DNA of 64,000 nucleotides from Streptomyces qinzhouensis (GTDB lineage Bacteria; Actinomycetota; Actinomycetes; Streptomycetales; Streptomycetaceae): NCBI RefSeq assembly GCF_007856155.1, contig NZ_CP042266.1, positions 434,001 to 498,000 of the forward strand, read 5' to 3'. Shown piece by piece: positions 27,654 to 36,598 of this stretch (position 1 is its first letter; each line of letters starts with the position of its first letter). The notes under the pieces were generated by a model. It saw only the letters and a program-made list of their open reading frames with translations, ran no database searches and was not told where the DNA came from. The position numbers and the translations under genes were made by a program.

Positions 27654-30398
27654 TCAGGTGCCGGAGGTGAGTTCGGTGATGGCGGCGCGGGTTTCGTCGG
27701 CCTGGTGCCGGATGCGTTCCTGGACGTGGGCGGGGACGTCCTGCTCGCGGAAGTGCGTGGTCAGGGTGTTCAGGGTCTGTTCGGCGCGTTCGAGGTCGCC
27801 CGCCTTGGCGTGGACGGTGGCGAGGCGGCGCATGGCCGCGTTGAGGGTGAGGTTGTCCAGGCCGGTGTCCTGGTCGGTACGGGAGACGGTGACCGCTTCG
27901 GTGAGCTGTTCGACGGCGGTCTTGGTGTCGGGTTGGCGGATCTGGAGGCGGCCGTCGCCGATGGTCTGGAAGTGGCGTCCGGCGTTGGCGCCCCGCGCGA
28001 GGCGGGCGTAAGCGGCGAGCGGGTGGTCGCCGTGGCGTGCGATCAGCTCCTGGAGGGCGTCGTTCCCGGCGGTGAGGTGGGGTGCGTCGGAGCCGAGGAA
28101 GGCCAGCAGGGTGCCCTGGTCGTCGCCGGTGAGGAACTCCCCGACCTCCTGATCGGCGCGGTCGAGCGGGGTACGGACCCGGATGGTGCGGGTGGGCGAG
28201 ACGGTACGGGCGCCGTCGAGGCCGGTGTGGACGGCGGTGACCTGGTAGGTGCCGGGTTCGGCGAAGTACAGTCCGTCGCTGCCGTAGCCGAGATAGGCGG
28301 TCTCGTAGACGGCCGGATTCGCCTCGGTGAGGGTGACGGTCCGCTCCTGGGAGCCGTGTCCCGTGCAGGTGCGGGCAATGGGGCGGAAGGCCCGGGTCCG
28401 GCCGTACGGATCGGTGATCACGATCGTGGTGCGCTCACCCTTCGGGCCGATCGCCCCGGCCACGGCCACATCCCCGCGCACCCCGGTGCGGGAGAGCTTC
28501 AGCTCGGCCATGACCGGCTCGCCGTAGCCGAAGAACTGCTTCCCGCCGAGCGAGAGGGCCAGACCCGGATCCTCACCTGAGCCCGGCAGGGTGAACGCCT
28601 GTGCGGTGACGCCGAGGTCGAGTGCGGCGTTGGTGATGGCGTTGTCGCCGCCGGGGACGATGTGGCGGTGGAAGCCGTGGCGCAGATGGCGCAGTTCGTT
28701 GTCGCTGAAGCGGTACGGGAAGTCCTGCCAGTAGTGCTGTCCGCCCGCCCGGCCGGCGCCGTTGTTGTAGAGCGCCGGGTAGTTCATCCAGGACAGGTCG
28801 CCGAAGCCGTTGTTCGGCCCGAGCGGGGCGGGCGGGACGGCCAGATTCTTCTCCCAGGAGTGGAGCATGTTGAAGACATGCCCGAGCTCGTGGACGTAGG
28901 TGAACAACTCCATCGCGTCACCGATCGAGTTGTAGTCCCGCAGGGCGTTGTAGAAGATCGCCACACCCTGGCGCTGCCTGCCGGTCTGGTCGAACATGAT
29001 GCCGGCGACACTGTCGTGGTACGAGTGGTAGGTGCCGAGGAAGGCCCAGATCTTCCACTGCTCGGCGTCCCGGTGAAGGCTGAAGTTGGCCTCCATCGCG
29101 GCATGCAGCTCGGCCTCCGACCACTTCAGATCGACGCCCGAGGTGTCGGCTACGACATTGGCCCGGCCCGCGTTCTTCAGCTCGATACCGGCCTCGGCGT
29201 AGACGGAGGCGAGGGTCAGGACCCGGTTGCGGTAGCCGCGCGGCACATTGCCCACGGCGGTGTTGTAGCTCTGGAAGACCTGGGTGCCCGCCATGGCATC
29301 GGTTTCCAGCTCGACCGACCGCAGCGCCGGACCCACATAGGAGCAGGTCAGTTGGAGTGACGGGGTGTTGTCGCGGGTCAGCAGGGCGAAGTGGGCCGTG
29401 GGCATGGGGCTGTTCACGGCGACGCGAGGCAGCTGAAGAACGACCTGTGTCCACGGTGAGTTGTTCGCCCAGGACAGGCCCAGGCTGTCGACCATGAGGT
29501 GGTTGCGGCTCGACAGGGCGATGATCTCGGTGGTGGTGCGGAAGGAGTCGGTCCAGGTGTCGCCGGTGAAGAGGTCGCCGCTGATGACGCCCAGGGACCG
29601 CTCGCCCTCCAGGTCGACCCGCACCTCGACCCGCTGGTTGCCGATGGTGCCCGTCCAGCGGCCGGTGACCGGGCGGTAGGCCGTGCGGTAGTGCTCGGGG
29701 AGCGCGGCCAGTCCCGGCACCCCGAGCCGGTCCAGCGCGCCGGAGGCCAGGACCCCGGTCTTCCAGTTCAGCAGGACGCCCTGGGCGCCCTTGATCAGCA
29801 GACTCTGCCGGGTCCCGTCCGCCGCCGGTTTGTACGGCGCCACATGGTCCAGCCCGGAGCGGAACTCCTCCGGCAGCGCGGCCCAGCCCGCGCACCCCGA
29901 GTCGTCCGGGCCATCGGTGATCAGCGCCTCGCGCACCACACCGGTGGACCAGTTCAGGGTAAGAACCCGCCCGCCCTTGAAGAAGTACGTCTGTGGCGAG
30001 CCGTCCGCCGCGTTGGGCGCCTGGAACAGGACGTCGATCTCGGCGCGGTATTCGGCCGGGAGCGCCGTGCCCCAGTTCGCCAGCGTCGTCCACCGCCCCT
30101 CGCTCAGGACCCGCCCGCCCTGCTCCCAGTCGTACCAGGCGTAACTGTCGCCCCAGAAGAAGAGGCTCTGCTGCGACTCCCCCGGCCGGGACAGCAGCAG
30201 AGCGCCCAGGGCGAGACCCCGCTTCTGGAAGTTGAACAACTGGGGTGCCAACCCGGTGAGGTAATCCGAGCCGATCCGCTGCTGCTCGTTGATCAGGGCA
30301 CCCTCCATGCCCTGCGAGAACAGCAGCCGCCACTCACTGCCCGCAGGGGCCGCCAGCACCCAGCTGAAACCCGTCGCCTTGTAACGCATGAACCCCAT
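27654..30398 (-). CDS. Metzincin-like zinc metalloprotease with hemopexin-like and TPR-like regions
   Basis: 914 residues; ATG at 30398 follows GGGGAG by eight bases. Residues about 10-260 contain repeated aromatic-rich units ('SLLIKGAQGVLLNWKTG', 'TYFFKGGRVLTLNWSTG', 'SLFFWGDSYAWYDWEQG') that resemble hemopexin blades. The catalytic site is 'HELGHVFNMLH', the metzincin pattern with Asn at the usual Gly position, followed by a 'SWMNYP' stretch that could be the Met-turn. Later come an Ig-like region and a helical C-terminus reminiscent of TPRs. There is no signal peptide or membrane helix at the N-terminus, odd for this enzyme class, so it may act inside the cell or use another export route. 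Substrate unknown. It is divergent from a lectin gene. Confidence 0.75.
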   Translation of the reverse strand: MGFMRYKATGFSWVLAAPAGSEWRLLFSQGMEGALINEQQRIGSDYLTGLAPQLFNFQKRGLALGALLLSRPGESQQSLFFWGDSYAWYDWEQGGRVLSEGRWTTLANWGTALPAEYRAEIDVLFQAPNAADGSPQTYFFKGGRVLTLNWSTGVVREALITDGPDDSGCAGWAALPEEFRSGLDHVAPYKPAADGTRQSLLIKGAQGVLLNWKTGVLASGALDRLGVPGLAALPEHYRTAYRPVTGRWTGTIGNQRVEVRVDLEGERSLGVISGDLFTGDTWTDSFRTTTEIIALSSRNHLMVDSLGLSWANNSPWTQVVLQLPRVAVNSPMPTAHFALLTRDNTPSLQLTCSYVGPALRSVELETDAMAGTQVFQSYNTAVGNVPRGYRNRVLTLASVYAEAGIELKNAGRANVVADTSGVDLKWSEAELHAAMEANFSLHRDAEQWKIWAFLGTYHSYHDSVAGIMFDQTGRQRQGVAIFYNALRDYNSIGDAMELFTYVHELGHVFNMLHSWEKNLAVPPAPLGPNNGFGDLSWMNYPALYNNGAGRAGGQHYWQDFPYRFSDNELRHLRHGFHRHIVPGGDNAITNAALDLGVTAQAFTLPGSGEDPGLALSLGGKQFFGYGEPVMAELKLSRTGVRGDVAVAGAIGPKGERTTIVITDPYGRTRAFRPIARTCTGHGSQERTVTLTEANPAVYETAYLGYGSDGLYFAEPGTYQVTAVHTGLDGARTVSPTRTIRVRTPLDRADQEVGEFLTGDDQGTLLAFLGSDAPHLTAGNDALQELIARHGDHPLAAYARLARGANAGRHFQTIGDGRLQIRQPDTKTAVEQLTEAVTVSRTDQDTGLDNLTLNAAMRRLATVHAKAGDLERAEQTLNTLTTHFREQDVPAHVQERIRHQADETRAAITELTSGT

Positions 30399-31194
30399 GA
30401 CCCGTACTCCCCTCAGAGAAGATGAAGCCCGCGGAACCGGCCGATCGATGCGCACCGCTCACTTCCCGCATCACCCGAAGGCGAGGAGAGACCGGTCGCC
30501 GGCCTCGGCCTTCGCGGGTTGTCCCGGTGCGGGTGGGGTAACTGTGAATCTTCATGACCTTCCGGGCCGCGGAAGCTCATGGCCCATCCACTCTCGGACA
30601 GCCGTTTCCCCTGAGGTGAGCAAACGCCGTGCGGGGAGGAACAGCCGCTGCCCGGAGAGCGGGTAAAGAAACGGTCATGCCGAGCCGGGCCCAGTCGACC
30701 ACATCTCGCTGTCACCGAAAATCGAACAGACAACCCATCGCGGTCGCGCAGAGACGGAATGGCGCATACCCCCCTGATGCGGGTACGCCCGCGCTCTTGC
30801 GGTCTCGACATGGCCCGCCGCCCCCGGCGGGAAGGGGAACGATCGCCCCCACCCTCCGTACACGGCTTCAGCAGCCCGAACGGCGAGCCGCCCCGGAGGC
30901 ACGCCCCATGCCCACCGCGGTGCGGAACTCCGCGACGAGCAGTCCGCCGCCCGGTTCACGCGGAGGGGAACTCCTGCCTCGCTCCCCAGAACGACCGGAA
31001 CCCTACCCGGGGGACACAGGTGCGTCCGGACCCCAACGCGTGGCGCACGGCGGCCGGATAGCGTGGCCGGTTCGCCGTTCTGTACGTCGTGGCCCCGTGG
31101 TCCCTACGGTGGAGCCGGTTCACCGAGTCCCGGGCAGCCCGATCCGTACACAGTCGGGGCTGTGCGGACGAACTGCGCCGAAGGGAGAAGCGGT
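30399..31194. promoter_or_regulatory. Divergent intergenic region of protease and lectin genes
   Basis: About 800 bp between two diverging starts. Open frames exist here only because of the GC bias, and none has a ribosome site with family-like sequence. I see no tRNA, CRISPR or long repeat. It should contain both promoters. Confidence 0.45.
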
Positions 31195-31746
31195 ATGCCG
31201 ACGATCCGTGACCGTGAGACGAGATTCACCATCCCCGACGGGGAGGTTTTCATCCATCTGGCCGGGCGGCCCGATCTGGTGTGGGACATGGCCGGCCACT
31301 CCCAGCAGGCCGGCGGAAGGGCCCTGCTGTGGCAGCGGCACGGCGGCGCCAATCAACGGTGGCGAGTGACCAACTTCTACGATCAGGAGAACAACCCCTA
31401 CACCTGGTTCCGGATCACCAATGTCCACAGCGGTATGGCCCTGGTACACCGGGCGGAGGACAACGCCTTCGTCCAGCAGCCCGCCGGCGAGCCCCTCTCG
31501 GACGTGGGCTGGGGACAGTGCTGGGCCATGGGTTATCCGGGCTTCGCCGGTTCGAGCTACGATCCCTCCAAACCCGCCCAGCCGCACCCCACCGGCTCCG
31601 ACGGCATCCGCGTGCGGTTCAAGGGAAACTACAAGTCCGGCGGCGTGGTGACCATCGCCGCCCCTGAGGCATCCGGCACCTATCTCTCCTCCACCGAGAA
31701 CTGGGCCGACTTCGAGACCGGCTGGAGATTCGTCCCCGCGTCCTGA
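31195..31746 (+). CDS. Ricin B-type beta-trefoil lectin-like protein
   Basis: 183 residues; ATG at 31195 with AAGGGAG upstream. The pattern 'FIHLAGRPDLVWDMAG' followed by 'NQRWRV' fits a beta-trefoil lobe with the QxW hallmark, and 'YTWFRITNVHSGMALV' and a C-terminal 'TGWRFV' fit further lobes. There is no signal peptide. Such proteins bind galactose-like sugars or serve as targeting modules. Being divergent from the large protease, also without a signal, it may act with it; that is inference. It could also be a stand-alone carbohydrate-binding or insecticidal-like protein. Confidence 0.65.
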   Translation: MPTIRDRETRFTIPDGEVFIHLAGRPDLVWDMAGHSQQAGGRALLWQRHGGANQRWRVTNFYDQENNPYTWFRITNVHSGMALVHRAEDNAFVQQPAGEPLSDVGWGQCWAMGYPGFAGSSYDPSKPAQPHPTGSDGIRVRFKGNYKSGGVVTIAAPEASGTYLSSTENWADFETGWRFVPAS

Positions 31747-31935
31747 TCCGTGCGCGGCCTTCCCGGAATCGGCCCGGAGGGTGACGGCGACTACCAGACC
31801 TCCCCGGCTTCGCACTCCACCCGCTGCGGTAGCAGCTTGTAGGGTGGGGAGCCTGTCATGAGGGGTCAGAAACTGCGCCCACATAAGTGTCTATGAGTGT
31901 CCTTTAGATGTCACGGGTGTCGTACCATCTTGTGT

Positions 31936-32514
31936 ATGAACCTGACGGAATGGGCACGCGCGCAGGGGATTGCCCCGCGTACCGCGTATCGCTGGTTCCG
32001 TGAGGGCACATTGCCGGTACCTGCGGAACGCGTGGGACCGCGCACGATCCTGGTGAACATCGATGCGAACACCTCACCCTCCGTGACCGGTGGTGTAGGT
32101 CTGTATGCCCGCGTCTCCTCGCACGATCAAAAGCCGGACCTGGAGCGGCAGACCGCTCGCCTGTCGGCATGGGCGGCGAAGGCCGGGCAGAAGGTCGTGC
32201 GGATCGAATCCGAGATCGCCTCGGGCATGAACGGCTGCCGCGCGAAGGCGAGGCGGCTGCTGGCCGACCCGGCGGTGACCACGGTCGTGGTCGAGCACAA
32301 AGACCGCCTCGGCCGGATGAACGTGGAGCTGATCGAGGCCGCTCTGTCCGCGACTGGTCGCCGGCTCGTCGTCCTCGATGACGGCGAAGTTGAAGACGAC
32401 CTGGTTCGAGACATGGTGGAGGTACTGACGTCGTTCTGCGCCCGCTTGTACGGCCGTCGGTCGGCGAAGAACCGGGCGAGGAAGGCTCTCGAAGCGGCGG
32501 CTGCCGATGAGTGA
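31936..32514 (+). CDS. tnpA: IS607-family serine recombinase (TnpA)
   Basis: 192 residues from ATG at 31936. The N-terminus 'MNLTEWARAQGIAPRTAYRW' is the MerR-like helix-turn-helix that precedes the catalytic domain in IS607 recombinases, the reverse of most serine recombinases. The catalytic domain starts 'GLYARVSSHDQ' with Ser61 as probable nucleophile and continues with 'VVVEHKDRLGRMN'. It cuts at GG-containing targets with little specificity. The last eight bases overlap the start of the TnpB-like gene. Confidence 0.95.
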   Translation: MNLTEWARAQGIAPRTAYRWFREGTLPVPAERVGPRTILVNIDANTSPSVTGGVGLYARVSSHDQKPDLERQTARLSAWAAKAGQKVVRIESEIASGMNGCRAKARRLLADPAVTTVVVEHKDRLGRMNVELIEAALSATGRRLVVLDDGEVEDDLVRDMVEVLTSFCARLYGRRSAKNRARKALEAAAADE

Positions 32515-34153
32515 GCCGAAGAAGAAGCAGCTCCGCACTATCGACGCGCCGTTCGTCGCGCTCGGGCCGTCCGGAGTGGCGATACGCGACCGCCTCAAGC
32601 ACCTCACCGACCTGGACGACAAGGTGTTGCGGCTGGTCGGTGAACACCTCGGACGCCTCGCCTCACTGGACCTCAAGAACCGCTGCGCTGACGGCCTGGA
32701 CCACAACAGCGACACGTGGGCCGCCCGGAAGCAGGGCCTGACGGCCGGCTCCTCGTCCCGGTGGGCCGGTTCGATCACGAAGGCCACTCACGATCAGTGG
32801 GCGCTGTCCCGCCGCTGTCAGCTCGCCCACATCCAAGGGCTTGAGGCCGGTGTGCGGACGCTGATGCACCGCCTCTCCCAGCCGATCGGGGAGAAGGCCA
32901 CCAAGCGGGCACCCGGCGGATACCACAGTCGGGGCGAGTGGTTCCGGAAGTCCCGCCGTCTGACGACCCTGGAACACCGCCTGGACGTGGCCCGCGCTGA
33001 GCATGAGGCCGGTGTCGTGCACGTCGCGCGCGGCGGCCGGCGCCTCCTCAACAACCGTCACAACCTCGAAGCCGCCCGGCTCACCGCCGAGCAGTGGCGT
33101 GAGCGGTGGGAAGCCGAACGGTGGTTCCTCGCCGCCGACGGCGAGTCCGGCAAACGCTTCGGCAACGAGACCATCCGCGTCACGCCGGATGGCGAGGTCA
33201 GCATCAAGCTGCCCGCCCCGCTCGCCCACTTGGCCAACAGCAAACACGGCCGGTACATCCTCGCCACCCGCGTGCAGTTCCAGCACCGGGGAGCCGAGTG
33301 GCGCGACCGGGTCGAGGACAACCGGGCCGTGGCCTACCGTATCCACCTGGACGTGGAGCGGGGCCGCTGGTACCTGACAGCGTCGTGGACACGGCCCGTT
33401 GTCCAGACGATCCCGCTTCAGACGGCGCGGTCCGAGGGCATGGCCGGCGTGGACACCAACGCCGGCCACTTCGCCGCCTACCGGCTCGACCGGCACGGCA
33501 ACCCGGTCGGCGACCCCAACCGGTTCTTCTACGACCTGTCCGGCAGCGCAGACCACCGTGACGCCCAGATCCGGCACGCCATCAGCCAGTTGCTGCACTG
33601 GGCCGACCGGTGCGGCGTCAAAGCCATCGGTCTGGAGAACCTGGACTTCGCCGCCGAGAAGACCCGCGAGAAGCACGGCAGACGTAAGCGCTTCCGGCAG
33701 CTCATCTCCGGCATCCCCACCGGCAAGCTCAAGGCCCGGCTCGTGTCCATGGCGTCCGAACACGGCCTGTCGATCGTTGCCGTGGACCCGGCGTACACGT
33801 CGATGTGGGGCGATCAGCACTGGAAGAAGCCCCTCACCTCGAAGAAACGAAAGATGTCCCGTCACGATGCCGCTGGCATCGCGATCGGGCGACGCGCCCT
33901 CGGGCACCCGATCCGGCGACGGACGGCACCGCCCCCGCAGCACCAGAGCGATACTGCGGGGCATCGGACCGCCCAGGCCGGACCAGGCGCACGAGGGCGT
34001 GAGGGAACCCGCCCACCCGTCACGGAGCGTGCACACGATGCACGCAGCCGGACGGGGACACAGCGAACGCGGGAGACCAGCGCATCCAACACCGTTCGGA
34101 ATGCGCGCAGTTCCGGGAACTGGCAGCAAATGTCACTTCTGGACACTGTTTAG
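32507..34153 (+). CDS. tnpB: TnpB-like RuvC nuclease of the IS607 element, zinc ribbon not seen
   Basis: 548 residues, longer than typical TnpB (about 400). A RuvC-like triad is visible: Asp316 in 'AGVDTNAGH', Glu377 in 'IGLENLDF' and Asp454 in 'MSRHDAAGIAIGRR'. The segment between Glu377 and Asp454, where TnpB normally has two CxxC pairs, contains none: it reads 'VDPAYTSMWGDQHWKKPL' straight into the last motif. About 95 residues after Asp454 are basic and low in complexity. TnpB proteins are RNA-guided nucleases that favour element retention; the guide RNA usually overlaps the 3' end of the gene. Whether this zinc-less form is active is unknown. Confidence 0.85.
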   Translation: MSEPKKKQLRTIDAPFVALGPSGVAIRDRLKHLTDLDDKVLRLVGEHLGRLASLDLKNRCADGLDHNSDTWAARKQGLTAGSSSRWAGSITKATHDQWALSRRCQLAHIQGLEAGVRTLMHRLSQPIGEKATKRAPGGYHSRGEWFRKSRRLTTLEHRLDVARAEHEAGVVHVARGGRRLLNNRHNLEAARLTAEQWRERWEAERWFLAADGESGKRFGNETIRVTPDGEVSIKLPAPLAHLANSKHGRYILATRVQFQHRGAEWRDRVEDNRAVAYRIHLDVERGRWYLTASWTRPVVQTIPLQTARSEGMAGVDTNAGHFAAYRLDRHGNPVGDPNRFFYDLSGSADHRDAQIRHAISQLLHWADRCGVKAIGLENLDFAAEKTREKHGRRKRFRQLISGIPTGKLKARLVSMASEHGLSIVAVDPAYTSMWGDQHWKKPLTSKKRKMSRHDAAGIAIGRRALGHPIRRRTAPPPQHQSDTAGHRTAQAGPGARGREGTRPPVTERAHDARSRTGTQRTRETSASNTVRNARSSGNWQQMSLLDTV

Positions 34154-34481
34154 GAACGGTACCCGGCGGGTATCGCATCTGGGACAACAAGGGACGGCGA
34201 TGGTGGGGTGACCACTACGAGCTCTGTCCTGACGCTCTCCTGGTGGAGTTGAACGGCGCTGCCGAACCCGCGAAGCTCACCAGCCTTCTCCAGCGGTACC
34301 GAGCACAGAAACGCCGACGGCCCAAGCAACCGGACGACCTGCCTGCGGAGTCCACCCACGCGGACCGCACCCTCCTTTCAGGTGCGGACTCTGCTCCTGA
34401 CCGAAGAGGACACACATCACGCGCGTCCGGCGCACCGCGTCCACGACTTCCGCCTCCGCCAGGCAGGTAGGCCCGCCCGCC

Positions 34482-34895
34482 CTACCTGCGGCCCCGTGCC
34501 TCCTCGAAGGCCGCCAGTTCCTCCGCGTCGCCGATGAAGGCCGGTCCGCAGCCCGGCGGCAGACGGTCGACGACCATCGCTACCGCGGCCCGCGCGCTGT
34601 CCGTCTCGGCGATCCGCGGACTGCTCCGATGCGGCCCTTCGACGTAGTACCGGCCGTTCCTCAGCGTGCCGATGTACGGGACGTCCCAGGTGTACCGCAT
34701 CTCCGTACACCTGCTGAAGTGCAGCTCCCACATACCGGTCCACGGGAGGAGCTGACGAAGTATCGGTTCGGCCCGCGCTACCCGCACCAACTCGGCGAAC
34801 GGCTCCAGCAACGGTGATTCTTCCGGCCGGGAGAGTCCGCGTCCGCGGTACCTGGTCAGGATCTCGTGCCAGGCCGCGTCGACAATGCTGGTCAT
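34482..34895 (-). CDS. DUF6193-like protein
   Basis: 137 residues. ATG at 34895 has GGAGGG nine bases upstream; the frame could also start three codons earlier at a TTG. The core 'LLPWTGMWELHFSRCTE' followed by a beta-rich segment 'RYTWDVPYIGTLRNGRYYV' and a final helix 'GPAFIGDAEELAAFEE' matches the actinobacterial DUF6193 pattern as I remember it. No catalytic motif is evident. It converges on the split gene to its left. Confidence 0.65.
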   Translation of the reverse strand: MTSIVDAAWHEILTRYRGRGLSRPEESPLLEPFAELVRVARAEPILRQLLPWTGMWELHFSRCTEMRYTWDVPYIGTLRNGRYYVEGPHRSSPRIAETDSARAAVAMVVDRLPPGCGPAFIGDAEELAAFEEARGRR

Positions 34896-34983
34896 ATGTG
34901 GCAACCCTCCGCCCGTTCCCGGCGCCAGCCGACCTCGCTTCCGGGAAGGCGATGGTCACCATAGTGTGCTGCGCCTCGTCCCC

Positions 34984-35181
34984 CTGAAGACGGTCACGCC
35001 ACCCCCGCGGAGGGGACGCTCCCGCCTGATACTGATTCGAGTGTTCGCGCTCGAGAACCAGAATCTACCCCACGATACCTGACACCCCATCAGGAAAGTC
35101 GGCATCAGGTCGGCAAGAGCTCCGCCGAAACCCACCCCCGACCGCCACGGAACATCAAGATCACCAACTGGCCGTACATGC
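34984..35181 (+). repeat. ~197-bp direct repeat, copy A (left edge of 18-kb island)
   Basis: Matches 53349-53544 along its whole length with scattered substitutions, in the same orientation. Shared blocks include CATCAGGAAAGTCGGCATCAG and AAGATCACCAA. Its last ~35 bases encode a Tn3-transposase fragment (NIKITNWPYM). Read on the minus strand, both copies keep the pattern LMPTFLM ... FS.ANTR.SI.RER, which hints at a decayed coding sequence. Confidence 0.8.
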
Positions 35182-35570
35182 GCCGGGTCGCTGATCGCCA
35201 ATGAGGTCCGTGCCTACGATCCGCTGCGGATGTTCGGCCGCGAGGGCCACCCGACGCCGCTGGGGGCGGCGTTCGCCGAGTACGGGCGGATCGACAAGAC
35301 CAGGCACCTGCTCACCGTGGTCGACCCGGTCGACGACACCTGCCGGCGGCTGATGAACCGGCAGCTCACCGTGTAGAAGTCCCGCCACCGGCTCGCCCGC
35401 GTGATCTGCGACGGCGGGCCGCGGCCGGATCCGCCCGGCATATCGCGTGGGCCAGGAGGACCGGCTTGCCGCCCTCGGCCTGATCCTCAACACCGTCGCG
35501 CCGTGGAACACCCGCTGCCTCGACGCCCCCGTCACGGCTCAACCCGGCCTCGCACAACCCCGGCGGCTTT
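35145..35570 (+). pseudogene. Tn3-family transposase C-terminal fragment, frameshifted
   Basis: Pieces in order are NIKITNWPYMRRVA, then after a small deletion SLIANEVRAYDPLRMFG and VVDPVDDTCRRLMNRQLTV. An in-frame TAG follows at 35374-35376 where a Gln-Glu is expected, then 'SRHRLARVICDG'. Another frame resumes with QEDRLAALGLILNTVAPWNT. This is the conserved C-terminal part of Streptomyces Tn3-like TnpA. It carries at least two frame disruptions and a stop, so it is dead. Confidence 0.85.
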
Positions 35571-35701
35571 TCACAAAGGCGCAATCTTGCAGCGGGTGCA
35601 CACACCTGTCATGCCCGGCCCGCTTCCCCAGCGGCTCTCTCTGCGAGTTGATTGAGGGGAGATGCTGAGCGGCAGTACCGGGTGTACGGGGAGGTGGCGG
35701 C

Positions 35702-36447
35702 ATGCCTTCAGTCGGCGCGGCGGGCCGCACCGTTGCGACAGTTCCTGGGGGATATCCGCCGGGGAACTCGCGGGTGCCGGGCCACCTGACGATGATTCTG
35801 GACGCAAACCGCCGCTGGGCCACGGCCCGGGGCATGAGCCCGGTCGAAGGCCACAGGGAAGGGGCCCGGCGTCTTTTCGACACCGTGCGCCGGGCGGAGG
35901 ATGCCGGGATCCGAGTCCTCACCCTGTGGAGGTGCTCTCGGCGGACAACCTGTGCCGGCCGGCCGAGGAACTCGACGGTCTGCCCTCCTGATCACCGGCG
36001 CAGTCGACAGCCTCGCCGCGCCGCGGCGGTGGCGGATTCGACATCTGGGGCGGGTCCAGATCCTGCCCGGTCACCTGCGCACGGCGCCGCACCGCGCCCG
36101 GCGTCCACGGCCGGGGTGCCCGGCATGACGGTCAACCTGGACGTCGGCTACGACGGGCGCAGCGAGATCGCCGACGTCGTACGGGGTCTGATCCAGGAGG
36201 ACGGGACCTTCCGGGAAGGCACGGATCGGAAGGAGCTGATCGGCGGACCGCTGCGCACGGCGGGTCAGCCCGATCCGGACGTCATCATCCGTACCTCCGG
36301 GGAGCGGCGTCCGTCGGGTTCCTGCTGCGGCAGTCGGTGTGGGCGGAGTACTACTTCTGCGATGTGCACCGGCCGGCCTGCACCCGCGCCGACTTCGACG
36401 CCGCCCTGGACTCGTTCGCCCAGCGCAGACGCCGGTTCGGCACCTGA
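35702..36447 (+). pseudogene. cis-Prenyltransferase (UppS-like), frameshifted
   Basis: Begins at ATG 35702 after GGGGAGGTGG. 'PGHLTMILDANRRWATARGM' is the cis-prenyl transferase entry motif (normally DGNRRWA; here Gly is Ala). The frame is lost after 'RVLTLW' near 35930, where the expected 'VLSADN' is read one frame over. It is regained at 'GMTVNLDVGYDGRSEI' and lost again after 'DPDVIIRTSGE', with 'FLLRQSVWAEYYFCDVHR' in another frame up to the stop at 36445. Several indels make a functional enzyme unlikely. It precedes the terpene cyclase by 150 bp and may once have supplied a prenyl substrate. Confidence 0.85.
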
Positions 36448-36598
36448 ACCCGCCGTCGCCTCGCCGCAGTGACGGAGCTGGCCACTTTCGCGACACCTCC
36501 GCGCGAGCCGCGGGTATCCAACAAGATCAATCCCAGCGGCACTTCCCGTACGCCAACTACTCACACCCGAATACGGGGAGAAATCGAAAGGAACTGTT

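Larger units (their letters stand above)
31866..34169 (+). mobile_element. IS607-family insertion sequence
   Basis: About 2.3 kb carrying a serine recombinase (TnpA) and an overlapping TnpB-like gene, the IS607 arrangement. It has no terminal inverted repeats of the DDE type. The left junction is GGGG then TCAG; the right junction is GGC then GGGTAT. The G counts (4 + 3 versus 5 in the restored gene) are what a crossover at a GG dinucleotide predicts. Near both ends lies an AGTGTCC-type motif in inverted orientation (around 31888-31897 and 34139-34147), a possible recombinase site. Confidence 0.82.
31858..34470 (+). pseudogene. Small hypothetical gene split by the IS607 element
   Basis: A start ATG at 31858 with GTGGGGAG six bases upstream reads only ATG AGG GG before foreign sequence begins. 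On the far side of the element, from 34168, an open frame reads GGG TAT CGC (GYRIWDNKGRRWWGDHYEL...) to the stop at 34468-34470. Joining the sides with one GG removed gives ATG AGG GGG TAT and an intact 102-residue protein beginning MRGYRIWDN. The family is unknown to me. It has a Trp/Tyr-rich N-terminal half and a basic, proline-rich tail. The element therefore interrupts codon 3. Confidence 0.8.

Noticed and set aside
30413..30811. ORF in the protease-lectin intergenic region
   Set aside because: Arg/Ser/Pro-rich translation without motif or ribosome site; typical high-GC artefact.
34956..35201. Small minus-strand protein conserved between the two ~197-bp repeats
   Set aside because: Similarity of the two readings follows from DNA similarity; no ribosome site, and lengths and ends differ. 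Kept only as a hint that the repeat was once coding.
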